Source: Clostridia bacterium
GTDB taxonomy: Bacteria > Bacillota > Clostridia > Oscillospirales > Acutalibacteraceae
Direction: 5' to 3'
Assembly (NCBI GenBank): GCA_017513525.1
Contig: JAFXFC010000052.1
Coordinates: 96,468 to 160,467 of the forward strand
DNA: 64,000 bases
This document shows positions 54,035 through 62,051 of this stretch, piece after piece. The position numbers were made by a program, and so were the translations under genes. Positions within the stretch are counted from its first letter, which is position 1. Each line of letters opens with the position of its first letter. The notes beneath the pieces are model-generated. The model had not been told where the DNA came from. It searched no databases and saw nothing but the letters and a program-made list of their open reading frames with translations.

Positions 54035-54175
54035 GGTCTTTCACCTCTTAAAAATTTATTTTATCATAAGATTATTTAATTGTAAAGAAAAACGCTTAAG
54101 TCATGAATATATTTTTTGCTTTTTTCGTATTAATTTATAAATGACGGAAAAGTAAAAAAATTGTCAAAATATATA

Positions 54176-54204
54176 TTGACAAAATGGGGTCTTAATGATA
54201 AAAT
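54176..54204 (+). promoter_or_regulatory. Promoter of the feo operon
   Basis: TTGACA (54176-54181), 17 bases, TAAAAT (54199-54204). The operator-like palindrome begins ten bases downstream, over the expected start site. Confidence 0.8.
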
Positions 54205-54213
54205 TTGATGTAG

Positions 54214-54227
54214 TTAGCATATGCTAA
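54214..54227. promoter_or_regulatory. Palindromic operator candidate before feoA
   Basis: TTAGCATATGCTAA is a perfect 14-base palindrome overlapping the transcription start. Its TTAG-N6-CTAA frame is repeated before feoB (54515-54528). DtxR/IdeR-type metal repressors bind related TTAGG...CCTAA sites, so iron-dependent repression is likely, but the regulator is not in the window. Confidence 0.6.
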
Positions 54228-54255
54228 TTGCTATAAATATTTCAGGTGGAGAATA

Positions 54256-54471
54256 ATGACTTTACGAAGTGCCGAAGAAGGCAAAGAATATATAATAAAA
54301 GAAATAGAAACCGAAGATGAGGAACTCGATGCGTTTCTTTTTTCTCTCGGCTGCTACAGCGGTGAGCCTATAACTGTTATATCACATCTGAAGGGCGGAT
54401 GTGTTGTATCCATTAAAGACGGCAGATACACTATTGATAAGAATCTTGCCGATGCTATTTTGGTCGGCTGA
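54256..54471 (+). CDS. feoA: FeoA domain protein
   Basis: Cytosolic SH3-like protein of 71 residues, the usual small partner of FeoB. It has the FeoA pattern of a LFSLGCYSGEPITVI segment near the middle and a final SIKDGRYTIDKNLADAILV. TGGAG precedes the ATG. A second promoter or attenuator seems to lie between it and feoB. Confidence 0.9.
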   Translation: MTLRSAEEGKEYIIKEIETEDEELDAFLFSLGCYSGEPITVISHLKGGCVVSIKDGRYTIDKNLADAILVG

Positions 54472-54481
54472 AATAAAACAG

Positions 54482-54503
54482 GTAACAAAAGTTACTTTTT
54501 TTT
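54482..54503 (+). terminator. Weak terminator-like hairpin after feoA
   Basis: gtaac (54482-54486), loop aaaa, gttac (54491-54495), then eight T. Only five base pairs, so partial termination at best; it may uncouple feoA from feoB. Confidence 0.45.
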
Positions 54504-54514
54504 ACGGAATACGG

Positions 54515-54528
54515 TTAGTCTTTGCTAA
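54515..54528. promoter_or_regulatory. Second operator candidate before feoB
   Basis: TTAGTCTTTGCTAA keeps the TTAG-N6-CTAA frame and the final TGCTAA of the feoA site. Sitting 38 bases before feoB and after a terminator-like hairpin, it suggests a second regulated entry point. Confidence 0.5.
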
Positions 54529-54565
54529 CTCAGAGTTATAAGTTATCCATAGGGAGGATATATAA

Positions 54566-56575
54566 ATGAGAATTGCTCTTGCAGGCAATCCCAACAGCGG
54601 AAAAACAACAATGTATAATGCTCTTACCGGCAGTAATGAAAAGGTCGGTAACTGGGCAGGTGTTACCGTTGATAAAAAAGAGCACGCTATAAAAAAGAGT
54701 TATTATGACGGCGGCGAAACGCTTATTGTCGTTGACCTTCCGGGTGCATATTCAATGTCACCTTTTACATCTGAAGAAAGTGTTACAAGGGACTATATAA
54801 AGAACGCAAAGCCCGATGCTATCATAAATATCGTTGATGCCACTAATCTCAGCAGAAGCCTGTTTTTTACAACACAGCTGCTTGAACTTGGTATTCCCGT
54901 GGTTATAGCTCTTAATAAAGCGGATATCAATAAGAAAAAAGAAACGAAGATAAATGAAAAGCTTTTAAGTGAAAAACTCGGCTGTCCTGTAATAAGTACC
55001 GTTTCAACATCCAGGGACGGACTGAAGGATCTCGTTTTAGCAGCCGTGTCTTTGATAGGAAAAGGACAAAAGGCTCCTTATTCACAGAGAATTATTGATC
55101 TTACAGATAAAAAAGCTGTTGTGGCTGAGGACAGAAACAGATTTTCTTTTGTAAATAAAATAGTAAAAGAAGTTGAAAACCGTAAGGTGCTTACAAAAAA
55201 CAGAAACTATCAGGATAAAATAGATACTGTTCTTACTAACAGATGGCTTGGTATCCCGATATTTGCAGTTGTTATGTTTCTTGTGTTCTGGATTTCTCAG
55301 GCGGGGCCGGGTGTTTGGATATCCGATCTTCTTGTAGGTCTTCTTGAAAGGGGACAGGAAGCGGTTGCTGTTCTCTTCAATAATGCAAATCCTCTTCTCT
55401 CATCACTTCTTGTTGATGGCGTTATCGGCGGTGCTATTGCAGTTATAGGATTTTTGCCTCTTGTTATGGTGATGTATTTCCTTATAGCACTTTTAGAAGA
55501 TTGCGGTTATATGGCGCGTGTTTCCGTTGTTCTTGATCCCATTTTCAAAAAGGTTGGCCTTTCGGGCAAATCAGTCATTCCCTTTGTTATCGGAACGGGC
55601 TGTGCAATTCCCGGTGTTATGGCTTGCCGTACAATCCGTAACGAAAGAGAAAGAAGAGCCACTGCAATGCTCGCCCCCTTTATGCCATGCGGAGCAAAGC
55701 TTCCCGTAATAGGACTTTTTGCAGGTGCATTTTTCTCTGATGCCTCATGGGTAGGACCCTTGATGTATTTTGCAGGCATCGTTATAATCTTCTTCGGAGC
55801 ACTTCTTATTAATAAGATTACAGGAAATTCTGCAAAAAAATCTTACTTTATTATTGAACTTCCCGAATATAAAGTGCCCTCCTTATGGAGAGCCGTAAAA
55901 TCAATGTGCTCGCGCGGCTGGGCATACATAGTAAAGGCTGCAACAATTATTCTCGTTTGTAACACAGCGGTGCAGATAATGCAGTCATTTACATGGAATT
56001 TCCGGGTAGCCGAAACTGCAGACAGTTCTATACTCGCTTCAATTGCAGGGCCTTTCGCATACATCCTTGTTCCCGTTGTCGGTGTTCTTTCATGGGAGCT
56101 TGCGGCTGCTGCCGTTACAGGCTTTATTGCTAAGGAAAATGTTGTAGGCACACTGGCAGTTTGCTTTGTGGGGCTCGAAAATCTTATTGATTCTGAAGAA
56201 CTCACCATGCTTGAAGGTGCAGGCACTGAGGTTGCAGGTGTTATGGCAATATCAAAGGCTGCGGCTCTCGCTTACCTTATGTTCAATCTATTTACTCCTC
56301 CGTGCTTTGCGGCTATCGGAGCTATGAATTCCGAAATGAAGAGTGCAAAATGGCTTTTCGGCGGTATCGCACTTCAGCTCATGACTGGCTTTTCAATCGC
56401 CTTCGCTGTTTATCAGATAGGTACTCTTATTTTTGCAAAGACACTCGGTGCAGGCTTCTTCCCGGGACTTATCGCAATTATCATATTTGCAATTATTATA
56501 ACCGTTCTTTCAATAAGAGCCGAAAAAAAGGTTAAGGAAGAAAAGGCTAAGAAAAAATCCAAAGTGAATGTATAA
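54566..56575 (+). CDS. feoB: Ferrous iron transporter FeoB
   Basis: Integral membrane iron(II) transporter of 669 residues. The N-terminal G domain shows GNPNSGKTTMYNALTG (G1), VGNWAGVTV (G2), DLPGAYSM (G3) and NKADI (G4); the membrane domain carries GYMARVSVVLDP, the Cys-containing IPFVIGTGCAIPGVMACRT and PFMPCGAKLPV. Length is normal. GGGAGG precedes the ATG. It is followed after six bases by the FeoB-associated Cys-rich peptide. Confidence 0.97.
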   Translation: MRIALAGNPNSGKTTMYNALTGSNEKVGNWAGVTVDKKEHAIKKSYYDGGETLIVVDLPGAYSMSPFTSEESVTRDYIKNAKPDAIINIVDATNLSRSLFFTTQLLELGIPVVIALNKADINKKKETKINEKLLSEKLGCPVISTVSTSRDGLKDLVLAAVSLIGKGQKAPYSQRIIDLTDKKAVVAEDRNRFSFVNKIVKEVENRKVLTKNRNYQDKIDTVLTNRWLGIPIFAVVMFLVFWISQAGPGVWISDLLVGLLERGQEAVAVLFNNANPLLSSLLVDGVIGGAIAVIGFLPLVMVMYFLIALLEDCGYMARVSVVLDPIFKKVGLSGKSVIPFVIGTGCAIPGVMACRTIRNERERRATAMLAPFMPCGAKLPVIGLFAGAFFSDASWVGPLMYFAGIVIIFFGALLINKITGNSAKKSYFIIELPEYKVPSLWRAVKSMCSRGWAYIVKAATIILVCNTAVQIMQSFTWNFRVAETADSSILASIAGPFAYILVPVVGVLSWELAAAAVTGFIAKENVVGTLAVCFVGLENLIDSEELTMLEGAGTEVAGVMAISKAAALAYLMFNLFTPPCFAAIGAMNSEMKSAKWLFGGIALQLMTGFSIAFAVYQIGTLIFAKTLGAGFFPGLIAIIIFAIIITVLSIRAEKKVKEEKAKKKSKVNV

Positions 56576-56581
56576 GGAAAA

Positions 56582-56752
56582 ATGGAAAATATAATTATAA
56601 TTTTAATTTTAGTTTTGATTATAGGGGCGGCAGGTCTTTATATCTATAGATCAAAGAAAAACGGAAAAAAATGTATAGGCTGTCCCGACAGCAAAACCTG
56701 TGGGGGTAACTGCAGTGCCTGCAAGGGCTGTCAGGGAAGTGCAACAGAATAA
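56582..56752 (+). CDS. FeoB-associated Cys-rich membrane peptide
   Basis: Short gene encoding 56 residues: a membrane helix (4-22), a basic stretch (RSKKNGKK) and a C-terminal cluster CIGCPDSKTCGGNCSACKGC with seven Cys. This matches the FeoB-associated Cys-rich membrane proteins found directly after feoB in Firmicutes; they are thought to help iron uptake, but a mechanism is not established. AAGGA overlaps the end of feoB. Confidence 0.9.
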   Translation: MENIIIILILVLIIGAAGLYIYRSKKNGKKCIGCPDSKTCGGNCSACKGCQGSATE

Positions 56753-56766
56753 TTTTTATTTGAAAT

Positions 56767-56808
56767 AAAAATACACGCTTGCTTTTTGCGAAGCGTGTAT
56801 TTTTCTTA
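56767..56808. terminator. Bidirectional terminator after the feo operon
   Basis: aaaaatacacgctt (56767-56780) and aagcgtgtattttt (56791-56804) form a perfect 14-base stem with T runs on both strands, serving the feo operon and the minus-strand YdcF-type gene. Confidence 0.92.
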
Positions 56809-57420
56809 TTTGTTATTTAAATAATTCATAATAAGGTCGGGGGCGACGAGAAGCTCTCTTGCGGCACCTCTTATAAAGTCAGCCCCGCTTTGGGCACCGA
56901 TTTTCTGAAGTCCGGGAAGTCCGTTGATTTTTGCAATAATTCCTGCTCTGAAAAGGTGGTAGTCGCTTGAAAGAAAACCGACATTCAGTTCATAAAACTC
57001 TTTGCCGCTGTGTTGTTCTACAATACCTTTACCGAATTTGAAATTCTCATTGGTTGTTGTGGATTTATCTTCTAAAATAATTCTGTTTTCATCAATACCC
57101 ATAGCAACGAGATGTTCTTTTATTATAAGAGCTTCACTCTTTTTCTGCTCTTTTCTGAAGCAGCCGCCGCAGGTGACGGCAACGGTACTCGGATGTGCTT
57201 TCAGGTACTCTGACGCTTTTATTATTCTTTTCATAAGATGCTCGCTTGGTGTTTCGGCTCCTAATATGTTACCGCCCAGAACAAAAAGATAGTCGAGGTC
57301 ATCTGAATAATCTTTTTTTGCTTCACTTATGATTTTTGTGAGAAATATATTTTCAGTAGCTAAAACAGTGGCACCAAGAGCCCCGATTGCACCCAGTGTT
57401 ATTTTTAACGCCTTTTTCAT
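56806..57420 (-). CDS. YdcF/SanA-like (DUF218) membrane-anchored protein
   Basis: Protein of 204 residues. One N-terminal hydrophobic segment (about 5-28) anchors a DUF218 domain with YLFVLGGNILGAE, AVTCGGCF and ILEDKSTTTNENF, the last being the family's clearest motif. DUF218 proteins act in the envelope; SanA affects the barrier and ElyC affects peptidoglycan precursor supply in enterobacteria, but no such role is known in Clostridia. It stands alone between two terminators. Confidence 0.88.
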   Translation of the reverse strand: MKKALKITLGAIGALGATVLATENIFLTKIISEAKKDYSDDLDYLFVLGGNILGAETPSEHLMKRIIKASEYLKAHPSTVAVTCGGCFRKEQKKSEALIIKEHLVAMGIDENRIILEDKSTTTNENFKFGKGIVEQHSGKEFYELNVGFLSSDYHLFRAGIIAKINGLPGLQKIGAQSGADFIRGAARELLVAPDLIMNYLNNK

Positions 57421-57499
57421 TTTTCTTCTCCTTTATTGTCTTTAATATATTTTATATCACATTTATATACTTGTCAAATTAATAAATCCTTAAAAGAGA

Positions 57500-57528
57500 T
57501 TGACTTTTTTGTGCCAGTATGATAACAT
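57500..57528 (+). promoter_or_regulatory. Promoter for tRNA-Leu
   Basis: TTGACT (57500-57505), 17 bases, TAACAT (57523-57528), about 94 bases before the mature tRNA. The leader (57535-57621) contains a cacact/agtgtg hairpin and no gene. Confidence 0.6.
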
Positions 57529-57621
57529 GATACGGCACACTGAAACAGTGTGATGTGCGGAATAAGCAGAATGCTCCGCCTCGGCAGCCTCACCGTGTGA
57601 AATTTAGAGGCAATAAAATAT

Positions 57622-57708
57622 GCGGATGTGGCGGAATTGGCAGACGCGCTAGGTTCAGGTCCTAGTGAATGCAAGTTCATGTGGGTTCGACTCCCGTCAT
57701 CCGCACCA
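57622..57708 (+). tRNA. tRNA-Leu (anticodon CAG)
   Basis: The 87-base sequence starts gcggatg and closes with catccgc, then A and encoded CCA (57706-57708). The anticodon arm is ctagg-ttcaggt-cctag, giving anticodon CAG for CUG codons; a long variable arm (tgaatgcaagttca) and ggttcgactcc T-arm are as expected for tRNA-Leu. tRNA-Leu genes are frequent integration sites, and accessory-looking DNA starts right after it. Confidence 0.97.
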
Positions 57709-57714
57709 AACCAG

Positions 57715-57764
57715 AAAAATCCGAACCAAATTTTCCCAATAGGAAAAGGGTTCGGATTTTTTGT
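57715..57764 (+). terminator. Terminator of the tRNA-Leu transcript
   Basis: aaaaatccgaacc (57715-57727) pairs with ggttcggattttt (57749-57761), with an inner ttttcc/ggaaaa pair, then ttg. Confidence 0.92.
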
Positions 57765-57785
57765 TTATATCTGATTTACACATAG

Positions 57786-57814
57786 AAAAAGCTCCGTGCT
57801 ATGCGGAGCTTTTT
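57786..57814. terminator. Bidirectional terminator downstream of the OLD cassette
   Basis: aaaaagctccg (57786-57796), loop tgctatg, cggagcttttt (57804-57814). T runs on both strands; it ends the minus-strand OLD/unknown transcript. Confidence 0.9.
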
Positions 57815-57884
57815 TAGATAATAACTCTTTTTGTACCATAAACCTATTTATAAATACTGAAGATATGGTTATGAATTAATAATT

Positions 57885-59228
57885 TTATCTAGTTAATAGT
57901 AACCATTTATGTTTCTCTTCCTCAAGAATACCATGCCTATTGATAAACGGCGAAACAGCTCCCAACAAATTAGAGATATATGGTATTTGATTTCCAGCTG
58001 CCTCGAAGGTGCATCTCCAAAGAGATTTATGTTTATTTTGCGAGACCTGTTTCTTTTCGAAATACTTATTGGCGGCATCAAAGTCCTTTTTTATATATTC
58101 AGCCTCATCTATTTCTCCGTTATACAAATGATTAGCCCATTTTAGGAAAATTGTTCTGAAACTTTGTATTTCAGATCTGTTGCGAAGGCGCAATGCTTCA
58201 TCAACTGTTTGTGGAATAGGTAAGTTTGCCACTACTTTAGACATATCCACATTAACTATATAATAAACATCCTCTATTAATTTACTATATTCAATTTCTT
58301 TGCTCTTAAATTTCAGCGAATTATCAAATAATGTAGCGTGTTCTTCTTGCGACACAATCAAGCCGTTAAGTTTGGCATACCTTTGCACTCCCAAGTTTTC
58401 TCGTTCTGGGCACTGAAAATTAAAGTTAAAAAGGAATTCGGAGTTTCTACAACATTTTTTCCATGAAGTATCACAAGTCATACAATGCTTCGGAACATTA
58501 TACGTCTGAATATGCCCTTCTAACTTATCAGTAAAAAGTTTGTACATAGTAATATCTGCATAATCACAGTGCTTATCTACTTTTTTGTAGATTAGATCAA
58601 GGGTGTCATATGCTAACACCCAAAGTTTTTGCATTACATCAGGTGGAATAGATATTTCAAAGCCATAAATTATTTCTTTATCATATTGATTTTTATAGTA
58701 GTTGTTCAAGATTATATTTAAAATTCTAACAAACTCCTGATAAAAATCATTTTTGGTTCCAAGCCAATAACAATTACACAAAGTTAAAAGACTTTCTTCA
58801 GATATAAAATTTTTTGAATATATTATTATTCCGCATGCTTTAAATATTAAATCGGCTGCTTTTAATGCAATTGACATCACTATTCTATTTGAACGAAGCA
58901 TATTATCGACCATTTTAGAGGTTGGATGTTCTTTGTCAGTACCGTTTACAATACAAAAGTCTTTATCCACAATTCCTAGTTCAATTAATCGAGTTAAATC
59001 ATAAGTTGAAAGATTTGTGGCATCAAACTTTTCAAATAACATTAAAAATATCAACAATTTTTTCTTGTTGATTATTTTTTTAGATTTAGCATTGGAATAT
59101 TTCTCGTTAAAACTGATTAAATTACTTAAATCCTCATGCACAAAATCTATAAGTTTTTCTCTCATTAGTAAGTTTTCAAAATCTTTAAGTTCATCTTCTC
59201 CAAGTATTATCTTATTAAAGTCCATCAT
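57885..59228 (-). CDS. Unknown 447-residue protein paired with an OLD nuclease
   Basis: Not recognised. Cytosolic, no signal peptide, mostly helical, with AT-rich codons unlike the flanking core genes. A cysteine cluster at 249-273 (C249-x2-C252-x6-C259-C260-x12-C273) could bind Zn or an Fe-S centre. A basic, helical C-terminal part (PQTVDEALRLRNRSEIQSF onwards) ends with GNQIPYISNLLGAVSPFI, a pattern I cannot place. It begins 41 bases after the OLD gene, so it is the second gene of that operon, probably a toxin, adaptor or effector of a defence cassette; this is inference. Start may be either of two adjacent ATG codons (59228 or 59225). Confidence 0.78.
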   Translation of the reverse strand: MMDFNKIILGEDELKDFENLLMREKLIDFVHEDLSNLISFNEKYSNAKSKKIINKKKLLIFLMLFEKFDATNLSTYDLTRLIELGIVDKDFCIVNGTDKEHPTSKMVDNMLRSNRIVMSIALKAADLIFKACGIIIYSKNFISEESLLTLCNCYWLGTKNDFYQEFVRILNIILNNYYKNQYDKEIIYGFEISIPPDVMQKLWVLAYDTLDLIYKKVDKHCDYADITMYKLFTDKLEGHIQTYNVPKHCMTCDTSWKKCCRNSEFLFNFNFQCPERENLGVQRYAKLNGLIVSQEEHATLFDNSLKFKSKEIEYSKLIEDVYYIVNVDMSKVVANLPIPQTVDEALRLRNRSEIQSFRTIFLKWANHLYNGEIDEAEYIKKDFDAANKYFEKKQVSQNKHKSLWRCTFEAAGNQIPYISNLLGAVSPFINRHGILEEEKHKWLLLTR

Positions 59229-59269
59229 AGTGCACCTCGAGTAAATATAATTAAATTTAAGGACAACAA

Positions 59270-61120
59270 CTAATTGTTAAACTCGTTAAACAACTTTACC
59301 CACATATCTACAGTATCGTTGATATCAGACTTTTTCTTGTTTTTCAGAATTTGTTTTGCTGATTTTGCAAGTTCAACCTTCCAACCTTGATTAAATTTAA
59401 CATCGTATTTATCTCTAAAAGCTTCTATTTGGGGAAGAATAGGTTTATTCTTATCATACACATTATCAAAATCGTCATCTTCTACGGAATTAAACAAACG
59501 AGTAATCCCCTTTGACAAAAGCTCAACAGGAATGATATCTTCGACTTCGCTATTTTCCATTTTGGTTATATCTTTTATCTCAATGATTTTATCTTTGTGC
59601 TCTTTGTATAATCCCGACTGCAGTTTTTTAACCGCATCTGCACCGCTTTTATCTGAATCAACAATAACATAAGGTAATTGCTCAGTTTTACCGCACAAAA
59701 TGCTAACAACACCGGGAACACCTTTCACTCCGCCAGATGGAATAAACACTATTTCTTGTTTGGGTGCAATAAGTTTTTCTCTAATAAGAAAAGCTTTGAT
59801 AGCATTCAAATAATGCTGATCAGACGGACCTTCAACAACTACACTCTGACATCCTTGTAAAAGAATATCAGAAACACTTAAGCCCATAGCTGCATGTACT
59901 GCATATATAGATTTTTCATTTAATGCATCTGCACCTTGCCTTAAATCACTTGAAGAAACTGTATATCCATCTTTGTCCATATAAACAACACGGCAACGGT
60001 CAATATTTGCAGTATCAACTATGAAAGGAGAATGTGTTGTGTTAATAATCTGATTGTTTTCAGATAAACTATTGAAAAAGTTTGCAAGGTCTTTCTGCGC
60101 AAGCGGGTGAAGAGTTAAGCCTGCTTCATCCAATAACAGAATTGAATTCTTATGGCTTGATTTGCTTTCAACCAAAAATATCAGATAAAAACTTATAAAC
60201 CATTGCAAGCCTGTACTCCTCAACTCTAAACCAACTTCATCCGTACGCACACTGTCAGAAACCCATATCCTAAAATAGTCACCATCAGCCTCAAATCTGA
60301 ATTTATATTCCCCTTGCTTCCACCACTCTTTAAAGGATTTGGTTAATTCACCTGAAGCAGACTGGAGTAATATGCTTCGCTGCTCTTTATCTTTTTCTGC
60401 CTTCTCAATTTCCGCAGCTGTCGGAACGGCTGATTTATTTGAGGTTCTTTCTATTGCAACGACTCTCGGATCTTTACCTAAATTAAGGATTTCCTGAGGA
60501 TTCAATTTAACGAAATCAAAAAGCACTCTCAAAGTTCGCACTTGGTCTTCGTTAACTTCAATGCCGGCAACGGTTTGTCCGTTTAACCATTTGATTACAT
60601 TAGGTAAATAGATTTTTGTGGAAAGGTTGCCGTAATTCGAATAATATACAAAGGTAGGAAGTTCAGCATGTATTGCTTCCTCAAGTGTTTTTATATATTT
60701 GCTTTCATCATAATCTTCAGCATTTTTAACTTCTTCAACAGGCTCAGGTACTCCGTCAGGGAAATCAAAAGAGTAATGACCATCATAATATCTGGAAATT
60801 ACAACCCTTGTTTCGGAAGAACAAGTTGAACTTGCTGCTTCAGATATTTTTTCAGCACTGTCTAAGTCTAAAATAAATTCAGCAGAAATAAATTTAACTT
60901 CATCAGGAATGTTTCTGAGCGTACTCAATTTTGACACGGGCATATCATGCAATATGTCTATTTTTCCTTCCCGTGCCGGATTCAATTTCCAAAGAGCTAA
61001 CAATAAATTCGACTTGCCTGATTCATTAATGCCAACTAATGTTGTAACATCGTCACAATCAATCCAACCGCTATCTTGAACTGAGCGAAAATTAGTAACT
61101 TTATATTTTTCAAGTTTCAT
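59270..61120 (-). CDS. OLD-family ATP-dependent nuclease (AAA ATPase plus TOPRIM)
   Basis: Protein of 616 residues. The SMC/RecF-like ATPase has YKVTNFRSVQDSGW, Walker A GINESGKSN (30-38), Walker B ILLLDEAGLTLHP (327-339) and THSPF (362-366). A TOPRIM nuclease domain follows with VVEGPSDQHYL (Glu430) and VIVDSDKSGAD (Asp488, Asp490). OLD nucleases act in phage exclusion; GajA of Gabija is one subtype but needs a UvrD-like helicase, which is absent here. The ATG at 61120 follows AAAGGAG; an upstream in-frame start at 61189 is rejected. First gene of a two-gene operon next to a tRNA. Confidence 0.93.
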   Translation of the reverse strand: MKLEKYKVTNFRSVQDSGWIDCDDVTTLVGINESGKSNLLLALWKLNPAREGKIDILHDMPVSKLSTLRNIPDEVKFISAEFILDLDSAEKISEAASSTCSSETRVVISRYYDGHYSFDFPDGVPEPVEEVKNAEDYDESKYIKTLEEAIHAELPTFVYYSNYGNLSTKIYLPNVIKWLNGQTVAGIEVNEDQVRTLRVLFDFVKLNPQEILNLGKDPRVVAIERTSNKSAVPTAAEIEKAEKDKEQRSILLQSASGELTKSFKEWWKQGEYKFRFEADGDYFRIWVSDSVRTDEVGLELRSTGLQWFISFYLIFLVESKSSHKNSILLLDEAGLTLHPLAQKDLANFFNSLSENNQIINTTHSPFIVDTANIDRCRVVYMDKDGYTVSSSDLRQGADALNEKSIYAVHAAMGLSVSDILLQGCQSVVVEGPSDQHYLNAIKAFLIREKLIAPKQEIVFIPSGGVKGVPGVVSILCGKTEQLPYVIVDSDKSGADAVKKLQSGLYKEHKDKIIEIKDITKMENSEVEDIIPVELLSKGITRLFNSVEDDDFDNVYDKNKPILPQIEAFRDKYDVKFNQGWKVELAKSAKQILKNKKKSDINDTVDMWVKLFNEFNN

Positions 61121-61286
61121 CTTTAATATCTCCTTTATGATAACTATAAGATATATTTTCACATGATATAGTATATAAAGAATAGTCATTTACCTCAATT
61201 CGCTTTACAAAAACGCTTCGATTTTCGACAAAAATGCTTGTTTTTCGACCTATTCACATTATTTTATAATCCACACATTCGACAAG

Positions 61287-61330
61287 GCCTCCTTTAATTT
61301 GTACAATGAAGTTACAAAATTAAAGGAGGC
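61287..61330 (+). promoter_or_regulatory. Hairpin sequestering the tnpV ribosome site
   Basis: gcctcctttaattt (61287-61300) is perfectly complementary to aaattaaaggaggc (61317-61330), and the right arm contains the AAAGGAGG ribosome site seven bases before the tnpV ATG at 61338. gta/tac extends the stem with a bulge. If the leader is transcribed, translation should be held off. The 217-base gap 61121-61337 otherwise shows only AT-rich sequence. Confidence 0.75.
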
Positions 61331-61337
61331 TATTTTT

Positions 61338-61703
61338 ATGTCAAACAAAACCACAATTCAATACCGTCAGGTTGGCGACTATCTCATCCCTAACCTCATT
61401 ATCCCTCCCGAAGAAGCAAGTATCACCCTCGGTAAATGGGGTATGATGCACAAGGCCTATCTTGAAAAGCATAAGAAGGTGTTTTTTAGCTCCCTGCTTA
61501 TTCAGGGCAAACTTTATCAGCACTGTGCTGAGGTTGAAGCTCAGGCTCGGGATATGTTTGATACTCTTGTTGATCAGATGAAAGATGCTGAGGGTGTCAC
61601 AGAGCAGCTGAAAGAAGATAATCAGCTTGAGTGGGTGTGCCGTATGGGGAATATTGAGCAAAGGGCAAGAGAAATTGTTTGTGCGGAGTTTATCTGCAAC
61701 TGA
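61338..61703 (+). CDS. tnpV: TnpV family transposon-associated protein
   Basis: Small protein of 121 residues. YRQVGDYLIPNLIIPPEE, LGKWGMMHKAYLEKHKK, LIQGKLYQHCAEVEAQA and LEWVCRMGNIEQRAREIV are the order of blocks seen in TnpV from clostridial mobilisable transposons of the Tn4451 kind. Its role in transposition is unclear; it has no known catalytic motif. No recombinase lies in the window, so this may be a remnant of an element or its edge. The ATG at 61338 follows AAAGGAGG inside the upstream hairpin. Confidence 0.9.
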   Translation: MSNKTTIQYRQVGDYLIPNLIIPPEEASITLGKWGMMHKAYLEKHKKVFFSSLLIQGKLYQHCAEVEAQARDMFDTLVDQMKDAEGVTEQLKEDNQLEWVCRMGNIEQRAREIVCAEFICN

Positions 61704-61744
61704 AAAAATCAGGGATATACGGCTTTTTCCGCATATCCCTGTGT

Positions 61745-61888
61745 TTACTTTTTCAGGCTTATGGTTACCACTTGTCTGCAGTGGGGGCATTTGATTTCGA
61801 TAACGGCTTCATCTGCAGGGTGCTTTACGATGTCAAAGATGCGTTTTTGACATATCGGGCATTTTATTGTTTCCTTTGTGCTTGTCAT
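61745..61888 (-). CDS. Tiny zinc-ribbon (Com-like) protein
   Basis: Short gene of 47 residues on the minus strand. It has two CxxC knuckles, KCPICQKRIFDIV and IKCPHCRQVVTI, which together make a zinc ribbon as in Com-like/Cys-rich KTR-type proteins common on clostridial mobile elements. CCGGAGG stands seven bases before the ATG, which supports expression. It converges with tnpV. Confidence 0.78.
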   Translation of the reverse strand: MTSTKETIKCPICQKRIFDIVKHPADEAVIEIKCPHCRQVVTISLKK

Positions 61889-62015
61889 TTCAACCTCCGG
61901 ATTTCTTCATTATACACCAAATCCCCGAACGGTCAGTGTCCGGGGATGGTGCTTTCACTAAGGAGAATAGAACTATATGTTGGATTGGTTCTATCTTGTC
62001 TTGCCGTCCCTGAAA

Positions 62016-62043
62016 GGGAAGGGGGACCGCGTTAGCGGTGGAA
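62016..62043 (+). repeat. Copy of a small hairpin repeat, next to the secreted gene's stop
   Basis: gggaagggggaccgc then gttagcggtggaag. The accgc/gcggt arms form a hairpin. The reverse complement of 63893-63916 reads gagaagggggaccgc then ttgcggtgg, so the same unit occurs in opposite orientation on the other side of the 62052-63842 gene. Upstream, 61916-61950 has a further ccccg/cgggg hairpin. Confidence 0.75.
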
Positions 62044-62051
62044 GGGTTCTA

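Noticed and set aside
54482..54503. Strong terminator separating feoA from feoB
   Set aside because: Only five base pairs; kept as a weak hairpin rather than evidence for separate transcripts.
57885..61120. Gabija or PARIS defence system
   Set aside because: Gabija needs a UvrD-like GajB and PARIS a separate TOPRIM partner; neither neighbour fits, and the second gene is not a helicase.
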